Part shown: positions 1-7,146 of the stretch, piece by piece
Layout: each line of letters opens with the position of its first letter
Position numbering within the stretch: position 1 is the stretch's first letter
Assembly: GCA_964426815.1 (NCBI GenBank)
Contig: CAYRRZ010000012.1
Coordinates: forward strand, 1-26,701
From: JADZEJ01 sp964426815
GTDB taxonomy: Bacteria; Patescibacteriota; Patescibacteriia; 2-12-FULL-60-25
Reading direction: 5' to 3'
Length of the DNA stretch: 26,701 nucleotides
Made by a program: the position numbers and the translations under genes
Notes under the pieces: generated by a model
Seen by the model: only the letters and a program-made list of their open reading frames with translations
Database searches by the model: none
Told to the model about the DNA's origin: nothing

Positions 1-1082
1 GGAATCACGAGCGCGGGGCTATTGTGATCAATTTGGCGGAAGCGGATTTCGGTGCCGTCCATGGCGGAGAGGCCGTCGTTCAAGTAGCGGAAGTTGAGGG
101 TGAGGCGATTGGTTTCGCCAGTGACCTTGCCTTTGAGGGCGGTTTTGGTTTTACCCGTACCTTGGTCAGCGCTTTGAACCGTACAAGTTCCAGCTTCTGG
201 ATCAAAGGAAAAGTGAATGTCGAAAATACCTTGACGTGCGAACAAGCTGGCGGCGCGCACGGCTTTTTGAACTTCGGAACGGGAAAGGATGGCTTCGGTT
301 TTGAAATTGGTTGGGATGAGCGGTTTGTAGTCTGGAAAAGATCCTTCGATCAAACGCGAGACGAGCTCGACATTGCCAAAGGTGACCACAAGTTGATTAT
401 CGGTAAAATGAAAACCGATGCTCTCCGGCATGTTCATTTCGTCCTTGTAGGATCCGATAATGCGCGCCGCTTCGTTGAGAGCCCGAGCTGGAACAATCCA
501 CTTCCCCTCTTCGGTTGAACCGCCGTACGGCATGATGCGTTCAGCGAGGCGATAGGAATCGGTGGCGGCGAAGGCGACCTTGCCTTGGCCAGCGATGCCA
601 CCAAAGTAGCAAGCGACACCCATAAGTTCTGGGCGGGATTCGGAGGTGGAAACGGCAAAGGCGACTTGGCCAATCGCGCGCTTCATATCAATGGCTTTGA
701 GTTCGAAGCCCTGACCCTTGGCGAGCTTAGGGAGGAGAGGGAATTCTGAGGCCGGCATTCCCTTTAAAACGGTCTCCTGTTCGCCGGAGCGAACTTCGAG
801 ACCATCTTCCTGCAGAATCAATTCAACCTTGCCTGAGGGCAAGAGAGAGACGTAGTCGAGAAAGAGTTTAGCTGGGACGCTGTACTCACCTTCGAGTTCG
901 ACTTTTCCGCGAACCAGGCAGTTCACGGCGATTTCGAGATTGGTGGCAGAGAGCCGTAGAGATCCAGCTTCGGTTTTCAATAAGACATTTCCCAAGACCG
1001 GGAGGTTTACGTTTTTTCCGGAGATGTGGGAAACCATGTTTAAACCTTGAATCAGGTTTTCTTGGGTGCAAGCGAAATGCAT
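1..1082 (-). CDS. dnaN: DNA polymerase III beta subunit (sliding clamp), C-terminus cut by window edge
   Basis: Beta clamp, the ring that tethers the replicative polymerase to DNA. Reading the minus strand from the ATG at 1082 gives about 360 uninterrupted codons that run off the window start. An N-terminal MHFACTQENLIQGLNMVSHI is followed by NLPVLGNVLL, then LSATNLEIAV, which is the clamp-family N-terminal pattern. Later segments FAATDSYRLAERIM and SRLIEGSFPDYKPLIP are conserved clamp motifs from domains 2 and 3. The family is about 365-380 residues long, so only the last 10-20 residues should be missing. It lies 272 bp beyond the end of dnaA, in the same orientation, with the putative oriC between them. 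No Shine-Dalgarno is visible; a TACAAT box at 1092-1097 ends only 9 nt before the start, so the leader may be very short. Confidence 0.96.
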   Translation of the reverse strand, partial: MHFACTQENLIQGLNMVSHISGKNVNLPVLGNVLLKTEAGSLRLSATNLEIAVNCLVRGKVELEGEYSVPAKLFLDYVSLLPSGKVELILQEDGLEVRSGEQETVLKGMPASEFPLLPKLAKGQGFELKAIDMKRAIGQVAFAVSTSESRPELMGVACYFGGIAGQGKVAFAATDSYRLAERIMPYGGSTEEGKWIVPARALNEAARIIGSYKDEMNMPESIGFHFTDNQLVVTFGNVELVSRLIEGSFPDYKPLIPTNFKTEAILSRSEVQKAVRAASLFARQGIFDIHFSFDPEAGTCTVQSADQGTGKTKTALKGKVTGETNRLTLNFRYLNDGLSAMDGTEIRFRQIDHNSPALVI

Positions 1083-1354
1083 AGGGTTGGGATTGTATCC
1101 CCAAGGGAGGGGTCGCTCTTTAGATTAAAGGTATATACGTATGAGAACAAGTAGTAATCATAAGGGGTGTGGACAGTGTGGATAGGTTTGGAAAAGCCCT
1201 CGGTTGAGGGCTGGTTCCTGATTTATCCGTCCACATGGGTGTGGGATGAACGGGGGGTTAAAGAGCGTGAACTGGGGATGGAATTGTGATCATTGAAGTT
1301 ATCCCCTTTGATTTGACCTGGTTGTCCACATTGATTGTGGATGGATGTGGGTAC
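1083..1354. other. oriC: Putative chromosomal origin (oriC) between dnaA and dnaN
   Basis: Gene-free 272 bp with several 9-mers close to the DnaA box TTATCCACA: tandem TGTGGACAG (1168-1176) and TGTGGATAG (1177-1185), TTATCCGTC (1223-1231), TTGTCCACA (1322-1330) and TGTGGATGG (1336-1344). Immediately left of the tandem boxes is GGGG (1164-1167), preceded by in-phase triplets TAG-TAA-TCA-TAA (1152-1163) and an AT-rich stretch (about 1120-1160). That order (trios, GC cluster, two DnaA boxes) is that of the bacterial basal unwinding system described in Bacillus subtilis. Position next to dnaA/dnaN agrees. Origin function is inferred. Confidence 0.75.
1092..1097 (-). promoter_or_regulatory. Possible dnaN -10 element
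   Basis: TACAAT on the minus strand, 9 nt before the dnaN ATG. The hexamer 17 bp upstream (AAGAGC, 1115-1120) is a poor -35, so this is a weak prediction. If real, the dnaN transcript would have a leader of only 2-3 nt. Confidence 0.3.
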
Positions 1355-2764
1355 TTAGTTGGAGGCGGTGTAGAGCTTTTCACGGAGCTGACCAATGTCG
1401 TGACGGAGCTTTTCATCTTCCTTTAAGAGGTCGGCGATTTTGGTGCAGGCATGCATCGCGGTGGTGTGATCACGTCCGCCCAAATGCGTTCCGATGGCTG
1501 GGAAGGAGCATTTGGCTTCTTCACGTAAGAGGAACATGGCAATTTGGCGAGGAAAAGCTAAGCGCTGTTCGCGGCTTTTGCCGAGCATCTCATCGAGGGT
1601 GAGATCGAAGTATCCGACGACGATTTCAATGAGTTTGCGTGGAGTGATGTTGCGTTTTGGGGTGTTTGGAACAAAGCTTTGGAGCAAGGTTTGAACGGAA
1701 TCTGGGTTTGGGGTGATGTTCTTGAATTGGTGATAGGCCAAAATTTTGTTCAAAGCACCTTCGAGTTCACGCACACTGGATTGAATAGCTCCGGCGATGA
1801 GGCGCAGGATTTCAGCTTCGAGTTTTGGGAATTTGTCGCGGGCTTTGGCTTCGAGAATGGCGACACGTGTTTCGAAGTCTGGGTTAGAAACGTCGACAGT
1901 CATGCCCCAGTCAAAACGGGTTAACAAACGAGTTTCTAAACCCTGAATGTCTTTTGGCATGCGATCAGCGGTCACGATGATTTGCTTGTTGCGCTGATGC
2001 AATTCATTGAAGGTATTGAAGAATTCTTCTTGTGTCCCCTCTTTGCCGGTCATGAATTGAATATCATCAATCATGAGAACATCGACATTGCGATAGGTAT
2101 TTTTGAAATCCATGCCGCGGCCAGAACGAACGGCGCTAATGAATTCATTGGTAAAACGTTCGCAGGTGACGTAGAGCACTTTGGCATTTGGACTCGACTT
2201 GGCCACGTGATGACCGATGGCTTGAAGCAAATGTGTTTTTCCAAGACCAGATCCACCGTAGATGAAGAGCGGGTTATAGGCTTCGCCTGGTTTGGCGGCG
2301 ACGGCCATCGATGCGGCATGCGCAAGTTCATTGGCTTTACCAACAACAAAGTGGTCAAAGGTATAGCGCGGGTTTAGACCAACATCATTTTGAATTGCTT
2401 CGGCAGCAGCGATGTTTTGGAGCGAGATTGAAGCGATGCTGGTGGCTACTGGGGCTTCTTCATTTCGCTCAGCGGTTTCTAAACGATCGAGTAAACTTGG
2501 GACAGGTGAGGTATTGTGGACTTCGACGCGGTAGGAAACTTCGCGGACGCCGTTTGAGGTGACATTTCGGAGGGCGCGCGTAATTGCTTCATGGTACTTT
2601 TTTTCAAGCCAAGCTTTGGTAAAGGTATTTGGGACCGCAATCACGGCTCGACCATTGTCATATGAGGCAATAAACGTGTTTTTGAACCACGTCGTGAAAT
2701 TGGCTTTTGAAAGGGTTAGCTCGAGTTCACCGAGTGTCGCCCGCCAGAGCTCTTGAGTATCCAT
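1355..2764 (-). CDS. dnaA: Chromosomal replication initiator protein DnaA
   Basis: ATP-dependent initiator that binds DnaA boxes and melts oriC. The 469 residues contain all four DnaA domains: an N-terminal interaction domain (1 to about 80), a variable linker (about 85-130), an AAA+ domain (about 135-345) and a C-terminal DNA-binding domain (about 370-469). Walker A is GGSGLGKTH at 170-178 and Walker B is LMIDDI at 230-235. The DnaA-box recognition signature GGRDHTTAMHA (429-439) is nearly canonical; the usual residue after TT is V, here A. Length is typical for the family. It is divergent from rpmH, the arrangement conserved in many bacteria, with origin-like repeats just beyond its 3' end. 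No clear ribosome-binding site precedes the ATG at 2764. Confidence 0.98.
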   Translation of the reverse strand: MDTQELWRATLGELELTLSKANFTTWFKNTFIASYDNGRAVIAVPNTFTKAWLEKKYHEAITRALRNVTSNGVREVSYRVEVHNTSPVPSLLDRLETAERNEEAPVATSIASISLQNIAAAEAIQNDVGLNPRYTFDHFVVGKANELAHAASMAVAAKPGEAYNPLFIYGGSGLGKTHLLQAIGHHVAKSSPNAKVLYVTCERFTNEFISAVRSGRGMDFKNTYRNVDVLMIDDIQFMTGKEGTQEEFFNTFNELHQRNKQIIVTADRMPKDIQGLETRLLTRFDWGMTVDVSNPDFETRVAILEAKARDKFPKLEAEILRLIAGAIQSSVRELEGALNKILAYHQFKNITPNPDSVQTLLQSFVPNTPKRNITPRKLIEIVVGYFDLTLDEMLGKSREQRLAFPRQIAMFLLREEAKCSFPAIGTHLGGRDHTTAMHACTKIADLLKEDEKLRHDIGQLREKLYTASN

Positions 2765-2819
2765 AAAGGGTCGAAAGGAAGTGAATGATGGTCACAACTT
2801 CAACAGGCCGTCAGGGGGC

Positions 2820-2848
2820 TGTCAAACTTGTTGATAAGATATGGATAA
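2820..2848 (-). promoter_or_regulatory. Candidate dnaA promoter -35 and DnaA-box-like site
   Basis: On the minus strand a consensus TTGACA lies at 2820-2825, upstream of dnaA; the -10 expected 17 bp on is weak (TGAAGT). Just upstream, TATGGATAA on the plus strand (2840-2848) differs by one base from the DnaA box TGTGGATAA, so DnaA autoregulation is possible. Inference only. Confidence 0.3.
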
Positions 2849-2861
2849 TCATAGCAGAGAC

Positions 2862-2890
2862 TTGATTCTTTTCCGAGGTTTTGCTATGAT
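2862..2890 (+). promoter_or_regulatory. Promoter of the rpmH-rnpA-yidD operon
   Basis: TTGATT at 2862-2867 and TATGAT at 2885-2890, separated by exactly 17 bp. Transcription would start near 2897, about 22 nt before the rpmH ATG. Both hexamers are close to the housekeeping sigma-70 consensus. Confidence 0.65.
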
Positions 2891-2918
2891 TTGCCGCATC
2901 ACTAATTAAAGAAACCCC

Positions 2919-3083
2919 ATGGCCACCAAACGTACATACCAGCCAAAGAAGCGCCGCCGAGCGAAGGTTCACGGATTCCGTGCCCGCATGGCCACTTCTA
3001 AGGGTCGCCAGGTCCTCTCCCGTCGCCGTGCAAAAGGCCGCAAGCGGGTGGCGATCGAGACCAATAACAAGAAGAAGAAATAG
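2919..3083 (+). CDS. rpmH: 50S ribosomal protein L34
   Basis: L34 is a very small, highly basic protein of the large ribosomal subunit. Translation from the ATG at 2919 gives 54 residues beginning MATKRTYQPKKRRRAKVHGF, with RARMATSKGRQVLSRRRAKG in the middle and a KKKK tail. The family core KR.(F/Y)QP, HGF..RM.T..GR.VL.RRR.KGR is complete. Most L34 proteins have 44-50 residues, so this one has a slightly longer C-terminus. It is the first gene of the operon leading to rnpA and yidD, and is divergent from dnaA, as in many bacteria. Only a weak purine-rich AAAGAAA precedes the start. Confidence 0.97.
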   Translation: MATKRTYQPKKRRRAKVHGFRARMATSKGRQVLSRRRAKGRKRVAIETNNKKKK

Positions 3084-3089
3084 CAAAAA

Positions 3090-3107
3090 CGAGCTCGAAA
3101 GAGCTCG
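3090..3107 (+). terminator. Hairpin between rpmH and rnpA
   Basis: Perfect 7-bp stem CGAGCTC / GAGCTCG with a GAAA tetraloop, followed by ATTTGTTAT. The poor U-tract suggests partial termination or an mRNA processing or stabilising hairpin that would make rpmH more abundant than rnpA. Confidence 0.5.
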
Positions 3108-3125
3108 ATTTGTTATCATGCAAAT

Positions 3126-3521
3126 ATGTTGCCTCGGGATAAACGATTGACCAAAAAACGAGATTTTTTGAAGATGGGGACGGCTGGTCGCCCGGTTTAT
3201 GGTGTTTTTACGACATTACGGGTACGCGCTTTGCATAAACCCGAAACAAAAGTGGCTTTTTTGACCTCAACTAAGATGTTTAAGTTGGCTGTGGACCGTA
3301 ATCGGGTCAAACGCCGGCTGCGCGAGATTTTACGCGAGATTTGGGGTGAATTGCCGCCCTCAATGCATTTATTGTTTATTGCTAAACCTGAGGCTTTAGA
3401 TGGGGATTTTTTGAAGATTAAAGAGGATATTCGGCATATGCTTACCAAGATTGGCGATGCTTTGAATAAACCAGCTCGTCCAAGTCCACGAGCGCGAAAG
3501 AATGCAGAAAAAAAACGTTAG
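3126..3521 (+). CDS. rnpA: Ribonuclease P protein component
   Basis: Basic protein subunit of RNase P, which helps the catalytic RNA remove 5' leaders from pre-tRNA. The 131-residue product begins MLPRDKRLTKKRDF, the usual N-terminal binding segment, and carries the signature RNR motif as AVDRNRVKRRLRE at about 55-67. The length is typical (110-130 residues), with a basic tail after about residue 112. It lies 42 bp after rpmH and overlaps or abuts yidD, in the conserved order rpmH-rnpA-yidD. No good Shine-Dalgarno is seen before the ATG at 3126. The RNA partner, rnpB, was not found in this window. Confidence 0.96.
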   Translation: MLPRDKRLTKKRDFLKMGTAGRPVYGVFTTLRVRALHKPETKVAFLTSTKMFKLAVDRNRVKRRLREILREIWGELPPSMHLLFIAKPEALDGDFLKIKEDIRHMLTKIGDALNKPARPSPRARKNAEKKR

Positions 3522-3774
3522 TATGCAGATCCGACTTTTTCCTCGTCGGGCTGGTCAACTATTGATTTTGGCGTATCAACATACGATTTCGCCTGATCAT
3601 GGGATTATTGCTCCCCTGTTTCCGTATAAAACATGCCGCTATACCCCAACTTGTTCGGAATATAGCTATTGGGCTTTGGATAAATACGGGCTTTTGAAAG
3701 GGGTTTGGATGACGGCTAAACGGTTGGGGCGATGTACGCCTTGGCATCCGGGTGGACATGACCCTGTGCCTTAG
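3502..3774 (+). CDS. yidD: Membrane protein insertion efficiency factor YidD
   Basis: YidD is a small, membrane-associated protein that assists insertion of membrane proteins by YidC. The 90 residues contain the family hallmark CRYTPTCSEYSYWALDKYGL followed by LKGVWMTAKRLGRC and the C-terminal HPGGHDPVP. Conserved cysteines are at about 45, 51 and 78. The N-terminal part has a short amphipathic/hydrophobic helix (LLILAYQHTISP). Two starts are possible: the ATG at 3502, overlapping rnpA by 20 nt, or the ATG at 3523, one base after the rnpA stop. The latter gives a protein more like typical YidD. Unusually, yidC does not follow; a small Cys-rich gene does. Confidence 0.93.
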   Translation: MQKKNVSMQIRLFPRRAGQLLILAYQHTISPDHGIIAPLFPYKTCRYTPTCSEYSYWALDKYGLLKGVWMTAKRLGRCTPWHPGGHDPVP

Positions 3775-3803
3775 GGTAGGTTGCAGTGAACGGAGGTAGA
3801 TAG

Positions 3804-4013
3804 ATGTCGGTCGTGAGTCTTGATGGGGAATGTACATGTAGCTGTCATCAGAGCCAGGGTCATGCGATGCATGCCACGGCTTGCTGCGGAACGTGTCCGT
3901 ATTGCAAAAAACGGATTACGATCAGCTCGTTTGAGAGGCATGAACGCAAGTGTCCTCAGAAGCCGAAGGACCCGTCACCCACAAATAATGAGCCGCCTAA
4001 AACGGCGGCTTGA
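3804..4013 (+). CDS. Small Cys/His-rich (zinc-ribbon-like) protein, unknown function
   Basis: A 69-residue protein not recognised from any named family. A clean Shine-Dalgarno GGAGG (about 3791-3795) lies just before the ATG, so translation is likely. Metal-ligand candidates are dense: CTCSCH near residues 10-15, CCGTCPYCKKR around 28-38, and a HERKC motif near 46-50. The CPYC...H...C spacing resembles a C2H2- or C2HC-type finger like those of short zinc-ribbon proteins. The last 17 residues are Pro/Lys/Asn-rich and probably disordered. It is last in the rpmH-rnpA-yidD transcript, 29 bp after yidD, and a strong terminator follows. Zinc binding is inferred from the Cys pattern only. Confidence 0.7.
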   Translation: MSVVSLDGECTCSCHQSQGHAMHATACCGTCPYCKKRITISSFERHERKCPQKPKDPSPTNNEPPKTAA

Positions 4014-4021
4014 ATTTCTCG

Positions 4022-4045
4022 GACGCCTGGGTAGGCGTCTTTTTT
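4022..4045 (+). terminator. Rho-independent terminator of the rpmH operon
   Basis: Stem GACGCC (4022-4027) / GGCGTC (4034-4039) with a 6-nt loop, followed by six or more T. A second GC-rich hairpin, GCCGCC TAAAAC GGCGGC, lies just before it inside the end of the Cys-rich gene. Confidence 0.85.
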
Positions 4046-4047
4046 GT

Positions 4048-4269
4048 TTATATCTGGATATCAACGATTTTCTTTTTTCCGGTTTGGCCTTTGATGATTT
4101 GAATGGATGATTTGGCGCAATCAAAATGGTCAGCGAGGAATTCGATTAAGGCTTGATTGGCTTTGCCGTCGACGGGCGGCGCGGCGAGACGGACTTTCCA
4201 GCCCGTAACATCTTTCGAGACGAGTTCGCTTTTTGAGGCATTTGGGATGACATTGATGGAGAGGCGCAT
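4048..4269 (-). CDS. DUF167 (YggU family) protein
   Basis: A 73-residue member of the DUF167/YggU family, whose biochemical role is not established. It starts at the ATG at 4269 with MRLSINVIPNASKSELV and contains the family core LAAPPVDGKANQALIEFLA and the C-terminal pattern IKGQTGKKKIVDI, which matches the usual I..G..SR.K...I. Family length is 70-100 residues. The open frame extends upstream to 4548 only because it is open antisense-frame sequence inside the trigger factor gene; the hairpin at 4284-4308 separates the two. It converges with the Cys-rich gene, ending 3 bp from its terminator. Confidence 0.85.
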   Translation of the reverse strand: MRLSINVIPNASKSELVSKDVTGWKVRLAAPPVDGKANQALIEFLADHFDCAKSSIQIIKGQTGKKKIVDIQI

Positions 4270-4283
4270 GAGGCGAGTGTAAC

Positions 4284-4308
4284 AAAAAACCCCGTAAAGG
4301 GTTTTTTT
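4284..4308. terminator. Terminator between tig and the DUF167 gene
   Basis: On the minus strand AAAAAACCC TTTAC GGGTTTTTT: a GC-poor but clear stem with A and T tracts on both sides, so it could work in both directions. It lies directly after the trigger factor stop. Confidence 0.7.
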
Positions 4309-4309
4309 G

Positions 4310-5602
4310 TTATTTCTTGATACTTGTCTTTTTGAGGAATTCGACGATTTTTTGATTGCGCATTTGGACGGCAACGTAGTCGCGATATTCTGGGGCAGTG
4401 ACACGTTCACGGGTTTCGGTGTCATTTGGTTTGATACCGGCGAGAATGGTGTCGACTTCGGAATCAACTTCATCATCGGTGACGCTGATGTTTTCTTTCT
4501 TCCCAACTTCTTTGATAATGACGGCGGTTTGAATGCGTTCAAGTGCACGAGTCACTAAGTCCATCTTGAGCTCGCTTTCTGATTTCTTGATGCTTGCGAG
4601 ATAGTCTTTCATGTTGCCACCCTGGTCTTCAATGGCGTGTTCCATTTCTGCCATCATGCGGCGAACTTCTTCATTGACGAGCAAGTCTGGGACTTCGGAG
4701 AACTTTGATGCTTTGACGAGTTTTTCGAGAAGTTCGATTTCAGCTGCTTCGTCTGCTTTGTGATCTGCTTCTTGCTGCAAGTTTGTTTTTAAGAGCTCGC
4801 GTAATTTTTCCATGTTTTCCATGCCGGCGGTCTTGGCAAAGGCGTCATCTGCGGTTGGGATTTCAAGGCGGAAGATTTCGGTTGCTTCGACATCGAAGGT
4901 GACGGTTTTTCCGGCGAGCGCTTTGTTGTAGTGATCAGCTGGGAAAGCGAGATCAAATTCGCGCTTGTCACCTTTTTTCATGCCGACGACTTTTTCAGCA
5001 AAGCCTGGGATGTAGTTTGGTTCATTTAAATAGACACGATAGTTGGTTGATTGACCACCTTCGATAGGGACATTGCCTTCGCGAATATTGAGATTGGCGA
5101 GAATCATGTCGTCCATGGTGGCGGCTTCGTCGGTTGCGACTTCGCTGCGGCGCATTTTGCGGAGATCTTCGATGGTCTTTTCGACATCGGTTTCTGTGAC
5201 CGGGCGGCCTTTCCATTCCACTTGGATCTTGGTGTAGTCGGCCAAGTTGGTGGCGTGTGGCATAGTGTTCACAGTTGCGGTGAACTCGATATTGCTTCCT
5301 GGAGCCAATTTTTGGACGGCGATTTCAGGTGAGCCGACGGTTTCGATTTGATCTTGCAAAATCGCTTTTACAAAAACAGCACGGACCAATCGTTCCAAGG
5401 CACTTTCCCAGATGGTCATTTCGCCAAAGGCGCGTTTGACATCATCATAGCTTGCTTTGCCAGGGCGAAAGCCAGCAATTGGGCGATGGGTTGAGATATC
5501 GCTCACGGCTTGGTCGAGATATGGTTTTGCTTCGTCAGGCGTTACGGAGAACTTCAATTCCACTTGGGATTTGGGCAATTGGGTCACGATTGGAGTCAAC
5601 AT
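4310..5602 (-). CDS. tig: Trigger factor (ribosome-associated chaperone and prolyl isomerase)
   Basis: Chaperone that docks at the ribosome exit tunnel and shields nascent chains. From the ATG at 5602 the protein has 430 residues, the usual family length. The ribosome-binding signature GFRPGK is at 44-49. A FKBP-like PPIase domain follows at about 145-230 (NYIPGFAEKVVGMKKGDKRE), then the helical C-terminal chaperone arms. The open frame extends upstream to an ATG at 5647, but the extra 15 residues (rich in Ser/Pro) do not look like trigger factor, and a promoter (TTGACG, 17 bp, TACCCT) lies inside that extension. I therefore prefer 5602, which implies a leader of about 5 nt. Confidence 0.94.
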   Translation of the reverse strand: MLTPIVTQLPKSQVELKFSVTPDEAKPYLDQAVSDISTHRPIAGFRPGKASYDDVKRAFGEMTIWESALERLVRAVFVKAILQDQIETVGSPEIAVQKLAPGSNIEFTATVNTMPHATNLADYTKIQVEWKGRPVTETDVEKTIEDLRKMRRSEVATDEAATMDDMILANLNIREGNVPIEGGQSTNYRVYLNEPNYIPGFAEKVVGMKKGDKREFDLAFPADHYNKALAGKTVTFDVEATEIFRLEIPTADDAFAKTAGMENMEKLRELLKTNLQQEADHKADEAAEIELLEKLVKASKFSEVPDLLVNEEVRRMMAEMEHAIEDQGGNMKDYLASIKKSESELKMDLVTRALERIQTAVIIKEVGKKENISVTDDEVDSEVDTILAGIKPNDTETRERVTAPEYRDYVAVQMRNQKIVEFLKKTSIKK

Positions 5603-5614
5603 AGATGTGGGCGA

Positions 5615-5643
5615 AGGGTAGCGAAAAATGCCTGTCACGTCAA
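5615..5643 (-). promoter_or_regulatory. Candidate tig promoter
   Basis: Minus strand TTGACG at 5638-5643 and TACCCT at 5615-5620, exactly 17 bp apart. The -35 is strong and the -10 weak. The -10 ends 12 nt before the chosen ATG. Confidence 0.45.
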
Positions 5644-5666
5644 TCATGTTCCCCCGTTTTTAGAGC

Positions 5667-5777
5667 ATGGAAAGAATGAAGCGCATTGTCCGTTCACCTG
5701 CCTTTAAGGTGGTTGTTGGACTTAAAGTTCTCCAAACCGTTGTGTTTGGAGCGGGTGCTTTGTATTTGTTTCGATAA
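5667..5777 (+). CDS. Possible 36-residue membrane peptide
   Basis: A short open frame in the gap between tig and the M23 gene, reading MERMKRIVRSPAFKVVVG and then a hydrophobic stretch ending LYLFR. The basic N-terminus followed by about 18 largely apolar residues resembles a single-pass small membrane protein. Its stop is directly followed by the 5779-5805 hairpin, which would serve as its terminator. No homologue is recognised and no clear Shine-Dalgarno or promoter precedes it. An internal ATG at 5676 is an alternative start. It may be chance. Confidence 0.3.
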   Translation: MERMKRIVRSPAFKVVVGLKVLQTVVFGAGALYLFR

Positions 5778-5778
5778 C

Positions 5779-5805
5779 AAAATCCCCCATTTGCTGGGGG
5801 ATTTT
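5779..5805. terminator. Bidirectional terminator
   Basis: AAAATCCCCC ATTTGCT GGGGGATTTT: perfect 10-bp arms with A/T tracts on both sides. It follows the stop of the minus-strand M23 gene and the small plus-strand frame at 5667-5777. Confidence 0.85.
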
Positions 5806-5809
5806 GATT

Positions 5810-7081
5810 TTACCGAATGTAGGATAGGGGATTGGCACGCTTATTGTTGGTATAGACTTCGAAGTGCAAGTGCGTACCTGTTGAGCGTCCGGTTGTTCCC
5901 ATCATGGCGATCACTTGTCCTTTTTTCACACTGTCGCCAACTTTGACGAAGAGCTTGGAAGAGTGAGCATAACGGGTTTTCATCCCATTTGGATGGTCGA
6001 CGATGATTTGAAGACCGTAGCCTCCGCTATTCCAGCCAGCCGTTTCTACGACGCCATCAGCGGCAGCATAGAGCGGTGAGGAATAGTCACCATCGATATC
6101 AATTCCGGTGTGTTTCCAGCCGTAGTACTGGGTCACTACGTGGCCAGAGGTTGGCCAGAGTAAACGTGTTTTTGGCGCATCACTGGTATCAAGATCTTCT
6201 GGTTTTTTGGTATTGCTTGGTGGGCTTACCAATTCAGCTAAGATATTTGATTTTGGGGTTGTGGTCTTGATGCTTGGCTTGGTCGCTGTGTTTTCGGTTG
6301 AACGNNNNNNNNNNNNNNNNNNNNNNNNNNNNNNNNNNNNNNNNNNNNNNNNNNNNNNNNNNNNNNNNNNNNNNNNNNNNNNNNNNNNNNNNNNNNNNNN
6401 NNNNCTGTCGCCAGGACGAATGTATTGGCGTTCCGTTAAATTGTTATTCCAGAGAATGGTACCGACATTGATGCCAAAGGCTTGGGCAATGGAACTTACG
6501 GTGTCGCCATCTTTTACGAGATAGGTTTCGGTTTTGGTGCGAGGAGTTTTGCTCTTCGTATCGCTATCAAGTTCGTATGGTTGAACGGCGATTGCACCTG
6601 GAACGCTTAGTGAAGGTTGAACTGGATCTATATCTTCGTCGTAGTCAAAGTCGATATGAGGGACACTTTCGATGGTACCGGATTCGAGATACTTGGTGTC
6701 CTCTTTAATATCTTGTGGATTGACTTGTTCTTCGGTGATATCGACATGTTCATCTGAAGCGAGGGCGAAGAGGAGGCTCTTTTGTCCGATATCTTGCGCA
6801 TGCACCATACGACCCTTGAGATTGCCGCCAATGGTTGCAATGAGAGCGATGCTTAAAATTGCATGGGACAAATAGCGATTTGTAATGAAAAAGAGAAGGA
6901 AGCCGCGAGCAGGGATGGCGAGACGTTGCGCACGAAGCTTGGTTGTCACGCCGAGTTTATAAAATGGAAGCAAACAAAAGCGCACGAAAAGACGAGACAA
7001 TGGAGCCAGTAATTCGCCGAGGCGATGGCCCATGGCTTGCAAGCCGCGTTTGAGACTGCGCGTGGCTCGGAAAAGAGACAC
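5810..7081 (-). CDS. LysM domain / M23-family peptidase, interrupted by an assembly gap
   Basis: Murein hydrolase of the M23 (lysostaphin/NlpD-EnvC-like) type. It starts with GTG at 7081; an in-frame TGA not far upstream limits extension. The N-terminus is basic with one likely membrane segment at about 60-88. An acidic, low-complexity stretch follows, then a LysM peptidoglycan-binding domain (TYLVKDGDTVSSIAQAFGIN...ILWNNNL). After the Ns comes the peptidase domain: GHVVTQYYGWKHTGIDID (zinc ligands H and D), RYAHSS and HLHFEV, so the metal site looks intact. The 100 Ns (6305-6404) are a placeholder of unknown true length; a second LysM repeat may be hidden there. Activity on peptidoglycan is inferred from family. 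Confidence 0.92.
   Translation of the reverse strand: MSLFRATRSLKRGLQAMGHRLGELLAPLSRLFVRFCLLPFYKLGVTTKLRAQRLAIPARGFLLFFITNRYLSHAILSIALIATIGGNLKGRMVHAQDIGQKSLLFALASDEHVDITEEQVNPQDIKEDTKYLESGTIESVPHIDFDYDEDIDPVQPSLSVPGAIAVQPYELDSDTKSKTPRTKTETYLVKDGDTVSSIAQAFGINVGTILWNNNLTERQYIRPGDXXXXXXXXXXXXXXXXXXXXXXXXXXXXXXXXXXRSTENTATKPSIKTTTPKSNILAELVSPPSNTKKPEDLDTSDAPKTRLLWPTSGHVVTQYYGWKHTGIDIDGDYSSPLYAAADGVVETAGWNSGGYGLQIIVDHPNGMKTRYAHSSKLFVKVGDSVKKGQVIAMMGTTGRSTGTHLHFEVYTNNKRANPLSYIR
6305..6404. other. Assembly gap (100 N)
   Basis: Exactly 100 Ns, the conventional scaffold gap size, in the linker between the LysM and M23 domains. The frame across it is preserved only by the placeholder length. Confidence 0.99.
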
Positions 7082-7146
7082 GGCGATGGTCGTCAGGATT
7101 TGTTTGATTGGATTTGAGATATTGGCCTCTTTGCATCAGGATTTCA

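Noticed and set aside
24..518. 164-codon plus-strand open frame opposite dnaN
   Set aside because: Shadow of the clear dnaN reading frame on the other strand.
4270..4548. Upstream extension of the DUF167 frame
   Set aside because: It runs through the trigger factor gene in another frame and through a terminator; family homology begins at the ATG at 4269.
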